From: Clostridia bacterium
GTDB taxonomy: Bacteria > Bacillota > Clostridia > Oscillospirales > Oscillospiraceae
DNA length: 64,000 bases
NCBI GenBank assembly: GCA_009929315.1
Contig: SAAS01000001.1
Coordinates: 1-64,000 of the forward strand
Reading direction: 5' to 3'
The notes beneath the pieces were generated by a model. That model worked only from the letters and a program-made list of their open reading frames with translations, did no database searches and was not told the origin of the DNA. Every line of letters begins with the position of its first letter. The stretch's first letter is position 1. Positions 32,605 through 41,132 of the stretch are shown here, piece after piece. Position numbers and translations under genes: made by a program.

Positions 32605-33450
32605 ATGCTGGTAACTTTAAACGAAGTTTTAAAGGACGCGCAAAAAAATAAATACGCTGTCGGTCTTTTCAACACGGTTAATCTTGAAATGGCAAGGGGA
32701 GTAATCGCCGCGGCAGAGGAAACCAACTCGCCCGTTATAATCGGAACAGCCGAGGTGCTCCTGCCCTACGCGGGGCTTGAGGAGCTCGCGTCTTTGCTTG
32801 TACCCATGGCTAAAAAGGCGAGCGTACCGGTGGTTTTGCACTTTGACCATGGCCTTACGCCCGAAATGATTATTAAATCAATGGTTTTGGGCTTCAGTTC
32901 CGTGATGTATGACTGTTCCACGGGAAGTTTTGAAGAGAATATTGAAAAATGCAGAGAAATGAAGACAATCGCCAAGAGCTTCGGGGCCTCAATTGAAGCC
33001 GAGCTGGGGCATGTCGGCTCGGCTGCCGCAAATGCCGCTGAGGCGGACGGACACGACGGGATTTATACGGACCCCGACGAGGCGAAGGAATTTGTCGAGC
33101 GCACACAGGTGGATGCGCTGGCAATTGCCATCGGCACAGCTCACGGCGTTTATAAAAGCAAACCCGTGCTCAACCTCGAAATTTTGAAAGAAATCGCAGC
33201 GATGACATCAACGCCGCTGGTTTTGCACGGAGGCTCGGGGCTCTCGGACGAGGATTTCAGAAACTGCATTCAGAGCGGAATCAGCAAAGTTAACATTTTT
33301 ACCGACATAAATTGCGCCGCCGCAAAAGCCGCCGCGGAAAGCTACCGAGACGGCTGCGGAATGACGGATTTGATGGGAAATATTGTTCAGGCGGTTAAGA
33401 CAGTTGCAATGGAAAAGATGAAGATTTTCGGCTGCACAAACAAGGGCTGA
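32605..33450 (+). CDS. Class II (zinc) ketose-bisphosphate aldolase
   Basis: 281 residues. FbaA/GatY/IolJ family: LHFDHG (78-83) holds catalytic Asp81 and zinc ligand His82, GTAHGVYK (177-184) holds His180, and VLHGGSGLSDEDF (206-218) holds His208. It cleaves a ketose phosphate or bisphosphate to DHAP (or malonate semialdehyde in IolJ) plus an aldehyde. The short length fits GatY/KbaY/IolJ types rather than E. coli FbaA. It directly follows the PfkB kinase and probably uses its product. Confidence 0.88.
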   Translation: MLVTLNEVLKDAQKNKYAVGLFNTVNLEMARGVIAAAEETNSPVIIGTAEVLLPYAGLEELASLLVPMAKKASVPVVLHFDHGLTPEMIIKSMVLGFSSVMYDCSTGSFEENIEKCREMKTIAKSFGASIEAELGHVGSAAANAAEADGHDGIYTDPDEAKEFVERTQVDALAIAIGTAHGVYKSKPVLNLEILKEIAAMTSTPLVLHGGSGLSDEDFRNCIQSGISKVNIFTDINCAAAKAAAESYRDGCGMTDLMGNIVQAVKTVAMEKMKIFGCTNKG

Positions 33451-33464
33451 AACCGCGATTACAA

Positions 33465-33493
33465 TTGAAAAAACAGTAGATTTGTGCGATAAT
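33465..33493 (+). promoter_or_regulatory. Predicted promoter of the LOR/SDH-family gene
   Basis: -35 TTGAAA (33465-33470), 17 bases, -10 GATAAT (33488-33493), just past the aldolase stop. The gene can be transcribed apart from the kinase-aldolase pair. Confidence 0.6.
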
Positions 33494-33526
33494 TAACAGT
33501 AGCCGATCCAATTGGTTTTTGAAAGG

Positions 33527-34627
33527 ATGATTTCTACGTTTAAGCTGCCTGAATATATAAAGCCCGACTTCAGGAGCGACGAGTTTGTCGCCGCGCCCGA
33601 GATTCAAGCCCTGCCCGCTCCGGCGGACGGAATTTTGCCGGATGAGTTTTACGCCACGACCATTTATCCCGAATATTTTAAAATCGGCGGCGCTTGGAAG
33701 CTCATTGACGCCCCGAGAATGGACTGCGTCGTCGTCGTTAAAGACGGAGCGCCCGTTGCCACCGAGGCGAGAAGAATAAAAAAAGGCGATAGCATAGTCA
33801 TCGGACGCCATGAGGACATGTCAAACGGCGTATTTATCGATTTCAACGCCTTTCAGGAGAGGGACTCGCAGGGCAAGGTGCAGAGCTTTGCCTTCCGTAC
33901 AGGCAAATCCAGAGAATCCTCCTACTCGAGAGATTATGACGAACTCTATGAAATTCTCAGGCATGACCGAGACAATGGCAATATTGTCTGGGTTTTAGGA
34001 CCCGCCGTCGCCTTCGACTATGATTCACGAAGGGCGATGTCGGGGCTTGTTTCAAGCGGTTATGTGGACGCGCTTTTCGCGGGCAACGCGCTTGCGACCC
34101 ACGATTTGGAGGCGGGAATTTTCAACACGGGGCTCGGGCAGGACATTTACACAAAGGAGCTGCGCTACAACGGGCACTACCACCATCTTGAAGCCATTAA
34201 CCGCGTAAGACGCGCCGGCTCCATCGAGAAATTTATCGAGGAAAATCCATCCCAAAACGGTATTGTCGCCTCCTGCATCAGAAACAAGGTCCCCCTTGTG
34301 CTTGCAGGCTCTATCAGGGATGACGGTCCCCTCCCGAGCGTAATCGGGGATGTATATCAAGCGCAGGACGCCATGAGAAAGCACATCATGCAGGCGACCA
34401 CGGTTATCGCCCTTGCGACCCAGCTCCACACGATAGCGACAGGGAATATGACCCCCTCTTGGCAAATAAGAAACGGCGAGCTTCGCCCCGTGTATTTTTA
34501 CACGGTGGACATTTCCGAATTTGCCGTCGGCAAGCTGCGCGACAGAGGCAGCCTGAGCGTAAACAGCATAGTAACAAATGTGCAGGATTTTCTCATAAAC
34601 ACCGCACGCAGCCTGAACGTAATATAG
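33527..34627 (+). CDS. LOR/SDH (TIGR00300-like) domain protein
   Basis: About 366 residues. The segment GHYHHLEAINRVRRAGSIEKF and later LAGSIRDDGPLPSVIGDVYQ match what I know of the TIGR00300 / LOR-SDH conserved region, a domain found in archaeal ornithine cyclodeaminase and the C-terminal half of cyanobacterial ArgZ/AgrE. A nucleotide-binding fold with VLGPAVAFDYD is visible. Its partner reaction here is unknown. The start is unclear: a TTG at 33512 has no ribosome site, and the ATG at 33527 follows GAAAGG with no gap. It lies after a kinase and aldolase but has its own promoter. Confidence 0.65.
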   Translation: MISTFKLPEYIKPDFRSDEFVAAPEIQALPAPADGILPDEFYATTIYPEYFKIGGAWKLIDAPRMDCVVVVKDGAPVATEARRIKKGDSIVIGRHEDMSNGVFIDFNAFQERDSQGKVQSFAFRTGKSRESSYSRDYDELYEILRHDRDNGNIVWVLGPAVAFDYDSRRAMSGLVSSGYVDALFAGNALATHDLEAGIFNTGLGQDIYTKELRYNGHYHHLEAINRVRRAGSIEKFIEENPSQNGIVASCIRNKVPLVLAGSIRDDGPLPSVIGDVYQAQDAMRKHIMQATTVIALATQLHTIATGNMTPSWQIRNGELRPVYFYTVDISEFAVGKLRDRGSLSVNSIVTNVQDFLINTARSLNVI

Positions 34628-34637
34628 TTTTTTGCAT

Positions 34638-34671
34638 AGAAAAGCCGAGCCAAGAATGGCTCGGCTTTTCT
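34638..34671. terminator. Bidirectional terminator, LOR/SDH gene and M20 peptidase
   Basis: A perfect 14-bp stem AGAAAAGCCGAGCC (34638-34651) / 34658-34671 with a six-base loop; A- and T-rich flanks suit both convergent genes. Confidence 0.88.
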
Positions 34672-34678
34672 AATTATT

Positions 34679-36133
34679 TTACAGCCTTTCAAAAAGCGCC
34701 GTGAAGAAATCGATACAGCGGTTGACATTAACAACGCTTATGCTCTCATCAGTTCCGTGTATCTTGCCTATGTCCTCGTTATCGATGATGTAAGGAGTGA
34801 AGCGGTAGATGTTTTCGCACACCGCCTCGTATTTTCTGGCGTCCGTGCTCGCCATTACGAGATAGGGTACGGTGATTACATCGCCGCAGAACTCCCCTAT
34901 AAGGCTCTCGATAAGGCGGTAAGCCTCGCAGTCGCAGCCGGAGAGCGCGGAGGGATTGTCCAGCGCGACGGGCTCAAGCTCGACAGGCAGACCCTTGAGA
35001 GTTTTTCTAAAATGGTTAAGCAGCATTTCCCCGTTTTCGCCCGGTAAAATACGGCAGTTGACAAAAGCCGACGATTTTTGAGGAACGACGTTGGGCGCGG
35101 GCGCGCCCTGTGCCATTGTGACTGCTATAGTGGTCCGAAGAAGAGCGCCGCCCGTGTTGGTTTTTGAAAAAATCCGCAGAAACAAGGGCTTAAAGATCCA
35201 GAGATTTGATAAAACCATTCGGTTAATCCCCGTCATGTAAGGCCCGATGCTCATTAGAAACGCTCTGGTTGACGGAATCAGGCGCGGCCTAAACGGATTT
35301 TCCTCCAGACGGCAAAGCGCCTTTGCCAGAATACCAAGCGAGGTGTGCGGCGCGGGCATGGAGGCGTGTCCGCCGTCCATAGTGACCGAAAGGCGAATAT
35401 TAGCAAAGCCCTTTTCGCCTATGCCCACCATCGCGATGGGCTTGTTTATTCCGCCGAGCACATTTGTAACGGCGCAGCCGCCCTCGTCAAGAACAAAGTC
35501 GAACTCCAGACCCTTATTCTTAAAATGCTCTGCAATTTTCAGCGCGCCCTCTTCGCCGTTTATCTCCTCGTCGTGCCCGAAAGCCAGATAAATGTCCCTC
35601 GGAGGCGAAAAACCCTTTTCGAGCAGGCGCTCCATGGCCTCCAGAGCCGCAATGAGATGCACCTTTGTATCGAGCGTGCCGCGTCCCCATACAGTGCCGT
35701 CAACTATGCTTCCGCTGAAGGGCGGCTTTGTCCAGTCGCTCTCCGTGCCGTCCTCCACGGGTACGACATCCATGTGGGCGGTTATCAGAATGGGTTTCTT
35801 GTCGGGATTGGGCGTGCCGGCCTTTAAGCGGTAAACAAGGCTGAACTTGTTGATGACGGTTTCCTCACAGTTTTTGTGCACCAGCGGAAACTGCTCCTCG
35901 AGGAGCTCGTGAAAACTATGAAAGGCCGCTTCGTCGTTGTTTTCCGCTTCAATATGAGATATGGTCGGAATTTTGACGGCTTTGGAGAGCTTCTGCGCGC
36001 CCGACAAGTTCTCGGACTGCATATATGAGCTTTCTACTGACGATGCGTGAGGCTTGAAGCGGTGTGTTCTAACCGCAACGACAAGCACAATTAAGGCAAG
36101 CAAAGCGATGAGAGTATAAAGAATCCAGAGCAA
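34679..36133 (-). CDS. M20 metallopeptidase with N-terminal membrane anchor (carboxypeptidase S / PM20D1-like)
   Basis: 484 residues. An N-terminal hydrophobic span (about 2-20) is followed by the M20 catalytic domain: ITAHMDVVPVEDG with the first zinc histidine, WGRGTLDTK with the bridging aspartate, and GHDEEINGEEGA with the catalytic glutamates. An inserted dimerisation domain and HGTDESISVVN with the last zinc histidine follow. Long M20 proteins of this type hydrolyse or form N-acyl amino acids, or cleave peptides. The start is TTG at 36133 with GGTGG upstream. It follows the YfcC-type carrier by 25 bases on the same strand, so carrier and hydrolase probably work on the same peptide or acyl-amino acid. 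Confidence 0.85.
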   Translation of the reverse strand: MLWILYTLIALLALIVLVVAVRTHRFKPHASSVESSYMQSENLSGAQKLSKAVKIPTISHIEAENNDEAAFHSFHELLEEQFPLVHKNCEETVINKFSLVYRLKAGTPNPDKKPILITAHMDVVPVEDGTESDWTKPPFSGSIVDGTVWGRGTLDTKVHLIAALEAMERLLEKGFSPPRDIYLAFGHDEEINGEEGALKIAEHFKNKGLEFDFVLDEGGCAVTNVLGGINKPIAMVGIGEKGFANIRLSVTMDGGHASMPAPHTSLGILAKALCRLEENPFRPRLIPSTRAFLMSIGPYMTGINRMVLSNLWIFKPLFLRIFSKTNTGGALLRTTIAVTMAQGAPAPNVVPQKSSAFVNCRILPGENGEMLLNHFRKTLKGLPVELEPVALDNPSALSGCDCEAYRLIESLIGEFCGDVITVPYLVMASTDARKYEAVCENIYRFTPYIIDNEDIGKIHGTDESISVVNVNRCIDFFTALFERL

Positions 36134-36157
36134 AACGCCACCGGCTTTCCATGAAGT

Positions 36158-37639
36158 TTAAAAAGGTCCGTAATGAATCGCAACGCCAATGAAAAGGAAT
36201 ATCGTCGCCAGAGCAAAGGAAACGAGCTGAAGCTTAATCGTCCACTTAATCCATTTGGTGTAGGAAACCACCGTCAGTCCCAAGCAGATTAAAAGCACGG
36301 GATTTGTCGGATAGATGATATTGGAAAAGCCGTCTCCGAAACAGAAAGCGAGTACCGAGGTCTGGCGTGTGATTCCGACTAGGTCCGAGAGCGGAGCGAT
36401 AAGCGGCATGACAAGAAACGCTTTTGCTGAGGAGGAGCCGACAAAAAGCTCCAGCAGAAGAATAAGCGCAAACACGAGCAGTATGGCGACATAAGGCGAG
36501 GTGGACATTATCGCGTTCGCGGTATGGTAAAGGATTGTGTCCATTATTCCGCCCTCGCTGATAATGAACTTAACGCTCATCGCCATTAAAATCAGAATAA
36601 TCCCCGGGGCGATGCCCGCTGCCGCGCTTCCTGTGATTTTGAGCCTTTCCTTGAACGGTATTCCCGCAATAGCCGAAGAAACCAGTCCGCCGACGAGGAA
36701 CAGAAGCCCGATTATGGGCAGAGTATAATCGCTTATGGCGGAGATGAACGAAGCCGCGATGACGGAGACAAAAATCAGCGCTATGAAAACACCGAAGGCG
36801 AGGCTTGCTTTTCTGAGTTTTTTGAATTCCTCGGGAGTTTTTTGATTAAGCACCTCTTCAAGACTGCTGATATCACGATATTTAGCGCGCAGCGCCTGAT
36901 CCTCGCCGAAAACCAGAGATTTTTCGGGGTTTTTCTCTATCTTTTTGGCGTATCTGGAGAGGAAAAAGTAGACCAGCCCAAAATACACTATAAAAATAAT
37001 CACGCGGAAAAAGGAGCCGGAATATAGGGGAAGGTTTGAAATTTCCTGTGTAATCGCAATCGAAAAAGGATTCGTTATTGCGGCGGTGAACCCGAAGCAG
37101 GAGGCGAGTATGCTCATGCCGAGCCCCACAAGCGAATCCCAGCCGAGGCAATAGGCGATTGCTATGATTATCGGCACAAGGGCGATATTTTCCTCAAAAG
37201 TGCCGATAACTGCACCGAGAAGCATGAAGAAAAAAACGATAATCGCCAGCAGCAGGTACTTCATGCCGCTGAATTTTTTAACTACTTTCGAAATGAAAAG
37301 CGACATGATATCACTTCTTTCGAGCAGGGAAAACGCAATGCTGACGGCAAGCAGGAAAAAGATGATGACGATAATCATCGCGCTGTCAGAGCTTGCGAGC
37401 ACCTCGAAAGGAGCGGTGAACCAGCGAAAGACGGGTAATTTCGCGGTCTGAGTCAGGTGATAGGAGTTTTGGACGAGCACTTCTTTCCCGTCCGTGACAA
37501 TCCGGTCATAGCTGCCCGTAGGAATTACTCGGGTCAGGATTCCGACAGTGATTATCAGCAGCAGCAGAATTGAAAAGGCGATAAAAAAGGTTCTTTTCCC
37601 GATTTTTATGGATGCTTGCTCGCGTGTGTTTTCCGTCAT
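36158..37639 (-). CDS. YfcC-family (C4-dicarboxylate/basic amino acid-type) membrane carrier
   Basis: 493 residues, 11-13 hydrophobic spans. Features of the YfcC/DcuC group include TRVIPTGSYDR near the start, AVIGTFEENIALVPIIIA (about 142-159), and the C-terminal LFVGSSSAKAFLVMPLIAPL. A hydrophilic loop lies at about 230-275. These carriers take up dicarboxylates, amino acids or short peptides. GGGAGGACG precedes the ATG. Tandem promoters lie upstream, and the M20 peptidase downstream shares the transcript. Confidence 0.85.
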   Translation of the reverse strand: MTENTREQASIKIGKRTFFIAFSILLLLIITVGILTRVIPTGSYDRIVTDGKEVLVQNSYHLTQTAKLPVFRWFTAPFEVLASSDSAMIIVIIFFLLAVSIAFSLLERSDIMSLFISKVVKKFSGMKYLLLAIIVFFFMLLGAVIGTFEENIALVPIIIAIAYCLGWDSLVGLGMSILASCFGFTAAITNPFSIAITQEISNLPLYSGSFFRVIIFIVYFGLVYFFLSRYAKKIEKNPEKSLVFGEDQALRAKYRDISSLEEVLNQKTPEEFKKLRKASLAFGVFIALIFVSVIAASFISAISDYTLPIIGLLFLVGGLVSSAIAGIPFKERLKITGSAAAGIAPGIILILMAMSVKFIISEGGIMDTILYHTANAIMSTSPYVAILLVFALILLLELFVGSSSAKAFLVMPLIAPLSDLVGITRQTSVLAFCFGDGFSNIIYPTNPVLLICLGLTVVSYTKWIKWTIKLQLVSFALATIFLFIGVAIHYGPF

Positions 37640-37703
37640 GACGTCCTCCCGATTCGTTCGTTTCCAAAAACTGCACGAAAATTGATGTAATCCGTTTTGC
37701 TGT

Positions 37704-37732
37704 ATTATAATGATTTAACTTGATAAAGTCAA
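37704..37732 (-). promoter_or_regulatory. Proximal predicted promoter of the YfcC-M20 operon
   Basis: On the minus strand, -35 TTGACT (37727-37732), 17 bases, perfect -10 TATAAT (37704-37709). Confidence 0.75.
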
Positions 37733-37736
37733 TGCG

Positions 37737-37765
37737 ATTATAGGGCAATTGCCGACACAAGACAA
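37737..37765 (-). promoter_or_regulatory. Distal predicted promoter of the YfcC-M20 operon
   Basis: On the minus strand, -35 TTGTCT (37760-37765), 17 bases, perfect -10 TATAAT (37737-37742), 33 bases upstream of the proximal promoter. Confidence 0.55.
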
Positions 37766-37791
37766 ATGTTGCGCTGTCAAACCGAAACAGT

Positions 37792-39498
37792 TTAGTCGTT
37801 GAGCTTTGCGTTAATTTGCCTGAGCTTTTCAGCGGGAAGCTTGAGTACCTTGCGGTCATAGGTGATAAGCCCGTTGAGCTCGTCCTCCACATCGGTGAGC
37901 TGAGTATAGACCGTGGCGCAAAGCCCCTTCTCCTTGGCGGGGATAATTTCGTTAGTGTAGAGCCGCTCGTAAGCAGAAAGCAGTTCTTCGGGGGTTTTAA
38001 GACGCTTGTAGCCGAAATCCCGTTCGTTAAAGCAGTGCCCCTCCTCACGGTAATTGTACCCACCAAACTCGGAGAGCACGACGGCACGCCCACGACTGTC
38101 GTGCTTGAAGCGATAGGGGCGGAAATAGACGTGAAGGCTTTTAATCTCGCCGATTTTTTGGTCGTGCCAGCCGCTTGCGTGGTCGATTGTGCGGGTATTA
38201 TCAAGCTCCAGTATGCGATTTACCGCTTTTTCGGCATCGAACTGTCCCCAGCCCTCGTTGAAGGGCACCCACATGGCAAGGGAAACCGTGTTGTATAGGT
38301 GCTTAACCGTTTCGTCAAGCTCGCTCATGTACTGCTTGCGCCCTGCGGCAGCCTCACGCGAAAACCATTTATAACGGCTGTCCTTAAAGTGGATTCCCGT
38401 CATGAGAGGAGAGGCGATGGTCAAAAACTTGTATGCCCCGCCGCCGTTCACCATGTCCTGCCAAACGAGCATGCCCAGACGGTCGCAGTGGTAATAAAAC
38501 CGCGCGGGCTCAATTTTTATGTGCTTTCGCAGCATATTGAAGCCCAAATCCTTCGCGGTTTGAATGTCAAAAATCATCGCTTCATCGGAGGGCGGGGTTA
38601 AAAGCCCGTCGCTGTAATAGCCCTGATCAAGAAGACCGTTGTGAAAATAGGGCTTGTTGTTGAGAAAGAGCCTTTTCACACCCTTTTCATCTTTTTCGGC
38701 GGAGAATTTGCGCATGCCGAAATAGCTTTCTACCCTGTCCTCCCCCATTGTGACGGTGAGCGGATAAAGTTTCGGGTTTTCGGGGCTCCACGCGATAAAA
38801 TCCGTAAGCTTCAGACGAACAGGCTCATTGGGCAGGAAGGAACAGTCCCTGCCTTCAAGGAGCGCCGTACAGGGCTTGCCGCTCTCGGAATAAACCGTCA
38901 GCTCGACCTCGCTCTCGTCAAAGAGCGGAGTAATTTTAATATCGCTTATGTACTGCTGGGGCACGCTCTCCAGCCACACGGTCTGCCAGATTCCGCTCTG
39001 TGCGGTGTACCAGATTCCGCCGCGCTCGGTTTTCTGCTTCCCGCGGGACTGATAGGAACTGTCGGAAACATCGCGCACTTTAACAAGCAGAGTGTTTTCA
39101 TCCGCCAAAGCAGAGCTTAACTCAAAAGAAAACGGGGTGTAGCCGCCCACATGGGAGCCGAGATTTTTGCCGTTAAGGAAAACGACGGCTTCCTGGTCAA
39201 CAGCCCCGAAATGCAGGAGCACGCGCCCGATATCGAAGCCCACCGGCAGGCGGAAGGCGCGCCGATACCACAAGGTCTGCGACGGCGAAAGGGTGCGGTT
39301 TGCTCCGCTCAGCTCGCTTTCGGGTGAAAAGGGCACAATAATCTCGCCGTCGTAATTTTCGGGCGGAGCGTCACTTTCGGTTATCGCATATTCCCAAACT
39401 CCGTTTAAATTCAAATAGCTGTCACGTTTCATTTGAGGGCGCGGGTATTCCTCCAAAACGTGGTTTGCGTCAAGCTTATCTCCCCAGATTGTTTTCAT
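37792..39498 (-). CDS. Glycoside hydrolase family 2 protein, cytoplasmic
   Basis: 568 residues, short for GH2 (often 600-1000), with no signal peptide. The order is GH2: sugar-binding beta-sandwich (about 30-180, with FGAVDQEAVVFLNG), immunoglobulin-like domain (about 185-265), TIM barrel (from about 275). The acid/base is Glu415 in VPFNEGWGQ and the nucleophile Glu477 in VLSEFGGYN. GH2 includes beta-galactosidase, beta-glucuronidase and beta-mannosidase; the precise activity is not evident. The ATG at 39498 lies inside the preceding MFS gene (23-base overlap), so uptake and hydrolysis of a glycoside are coupled. Confidence 0.85.
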   Translation of the reverse strand: MKTIWGDKLDANHVLEEYPRPQMKRDSYLNLNGVWEYAITESDAPPENYDGEIIVPFSPESELSGANRTLSPSQTLWYRRAFRLPVGFDIGRVLLHFGAVDQEAVVFLNGKNLGSHVGGYTPFSFELSSALADENTLLVKVRDVSDSSYQSRGKQKTERGGIWYTAQSGIWQTVWLESVPQQYISDIKITPLFDESEVELTVYSESGKPCTALLEGRDCSFLPNEPVRLKLTDFIAWSPENPKLYPLTVTMGEDRVESYFGMRKFSAEKDEKGVKRLFLNNKPYFHNGLLDQGYYSDGLLTPPSDEAMIFDIQTAKDLGFNMLRKHIKIEPARFYYHCDRLGMLVWQDMVNGGGAYKFLTIASPLMTGIHFKDSRYKWFSREAAAGRKQYMSELDETVKHLYNTVSLAMWVPFNEGWGQFDAEKAVNRILELDNTRTIDHASGWHDQKIGEIKSLHVYFRPYRFKHDSRGRAVVLSEFGGYNYREEGHCFNERDFGYKRLKTPEELLSAYERLYTNEIIPAKEKGLCATVYTQLTDVEDELNGLITYDRKVLKLPAEKLRQINAKLND

Positions 39499-40765
39499 GA
39501 CGAGCTCTCCGTTTCAGAATAAAAATCGGAATGACTATCAGAAGCAAGGCCGCCGCAGCCGCGAGAAAAATCGCGGGAGTTGGAACGCTTTTAACAACGC
39601 CGAGGTCAGTGTAGGTACTGCCGCTGTTTTTGATTACAGCCGCGCCAATCGAGGGGCCGATAATCATCGGGAGCATGACGGCGAAAATCATGCGGATACC
39701 CTGAAACTCACCAACGCTGTCCTTCGGAGTATAATCCCTGATTGAGGCTGAAAGCGCCGCTGTTACCAGCATGTAGCCGCCCATCATAACCGTTCCTGCG
39801 GCGATGACAAACATGGCTCCGCGCACGAAGAACATCAGAACAAGCCCGAGGAACATAACCGCAGCCGCGGGCAGCACGAAGTTGAGCTTGCCCACCCTGT
39901 CGATGAACCGCCCGCCGATTACGCTGATGAGGCTCGCGAGTATAAGCACCACTCCAAGAACAATTGCGTAGTTATCAATCATTAGGTAATGCTGCATATA
40001 GATTATGAGATAAGGAAAGAAGATTTGCACGGCAATGGAAAACAGGCAAAACGCCGCCAGCGTGAGATAAAGGGGCGGGTTTTCCCTAACAGCGGCGGGT
40101 CTGAAGCCCGCAACAAGGTTTTTAAGGAAAGGCTCGTTTTTCGCCTTTACCGCGCTGTCTTTTATAAGGAAGATTGAAGCGATACCAGTAAGCGTGACGG
40201 CAGCGCCGAAGATACCGAAAAATCGGCTCCAAAGTCCCTGTTTTGTCATGGCGTCAAAGCCGCCAAAGATTATAAGCATGGAAACAAGCGGCAGAACCGC
40301 CAGCACAGATTCCACCTTGCCGCGGATTTTTTCGTTTGTGGTGTCCGTGACGTAGGCGTTGAAGGCCGCGTCATTGGCGGTGGAGCCGAATATAGTCATC
40401 ACACAGTCAAGAACCACAACCATCATGGCTGCCGTTGATACGGCATTAAGCGCGGGGAACCACGCCGCAGCGTTTTTTATGCTTATAAGACCGAAGGCCA
40501 TTGTCGAAAGCCCCCACAGGATGTAGCCGCCGCTGATAAAAATTTTGCGTTTTCCCACACGGTCGGAAAGAGAACCCATAAACAGGGTCGCGAGCGTCGC
40601 CGCTATTGCGCTTGCCGCAACCATCGCCGCTATGTACGAGGGATCCGTTGTAATCGTGTTGTAAAGAAAGACGTTGAAATACATGTTCTCAATTGTCCAG
40701 GCAAACTGCCCCATCAGACCCAGAAGCAGAAAGGATGACCATAAACGCTTTGACAGCTTTTCCAT
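39476..40765 (-). CDS. MFS transporter paired with GH2 glycosidase
   Basis: 429 residues, about 12 spans. The cytoplasmic loop motif GSLSDRVGKRK between spans 2 and 3 is the MFS signature, repeated weakly as GGRFIDRVGK in the second half. It ends in a short basic tail. Its 3' end overlaps the GH2 gene, so an oligosaccharide or glycoside import role is inferred. An -AGGAG-like site precedes the ATG. Confidence 0.82.
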   Translation of the reverse strand: MEKLSKRLWSSFLLLGLMGQFAWTIENMYFNVFLYNTITTDPSYIAAMVAASAIAATLATLFMGSLSDRVGKRKIFISGGYILWGLSTMAFGLISIKNAAAWFPALNAVSTAAMMVVVLDCVMTIFGSTANDAAFNAYVTDTTNEKIRGKVESVLAVLPLVSMLIIFGGFDAMTKQGLWSRFFGIFGAAVTLTGIASIFLIKDSAVKAKNEPFLKNLVAGFRPAAVRENPPLYLTLAAFCLFSIAVQIFFPYLIIYMQHYLMIDNYAIVLGVVLILASLISVIGGRFIDRVGKLNFVLPAAAVMFLGLVLMFFVRGAMFVIAAGTVMMGGYMLVTAALSASIRDYTPKDSVGEFQGIRMIFAVMLPMIIGPSIGAAVIKNSGSTYTDLGVVKSVPTPAIFLAAAAALLLIVIPIFILKRRARHENNLGR

Positions 40766-40846
40766 TGAACCGCTCCTTTTGGCGATAACCGAAATTGTCG
40801 GAAAATCGCCGCTTTGTATTTTAATTTAACTAACGGTGACTACCAT

Positions 40847-40875
40847 ATTATAACTATTAACTGAGCAATAATCAA
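40847..40875 (-). promoter_or_regulatory. Predicted promoter of the MFS-GH2 operon
   Basis: On the minus strand, -35 TTGATT (40870-40875), 17 bases, perfect -10 TATAAT (40847-40852). Confidence 0.7.
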
Positions 40876-41132
40876 TCTTTTGGAGCTTTCGGAAGCGTTA
40901 AGTTTGCTATAATCGAGCAATGAGCCGCAAAACCCGAGAGCCTTACCGAAAGAACATGGCCAAGAGCGGCCTTGCGAGCGCTGTTGGGCAGCTTTTGTGA
41001 AAAACCAATAATAATTGTCAGGTTTCAGATTAGACTCGACATTATTTTGCGAAGCGGCTAAAATGGATTTATAGGGCTTCCACATCGTAAAACCTATTTT
41101 ATTTGAAATGGGATGGAGGGGTTTGCGTTAAA
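40876..41132. other. Divergent intergenic region upstream of glcD-type gene
   Basis: No gene supported. A modest plus-strand promoter is possible: TTGCGA (41047-41052), 17 bases, TATAGG (41070-41075). An inverted pair CTTTCGG/CCGAAAG occurs at about 40887-40893 and 40954-40960. A short minus-strand open frame (to 41085) has no family match or ribosome site. Confidence 0.35.
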
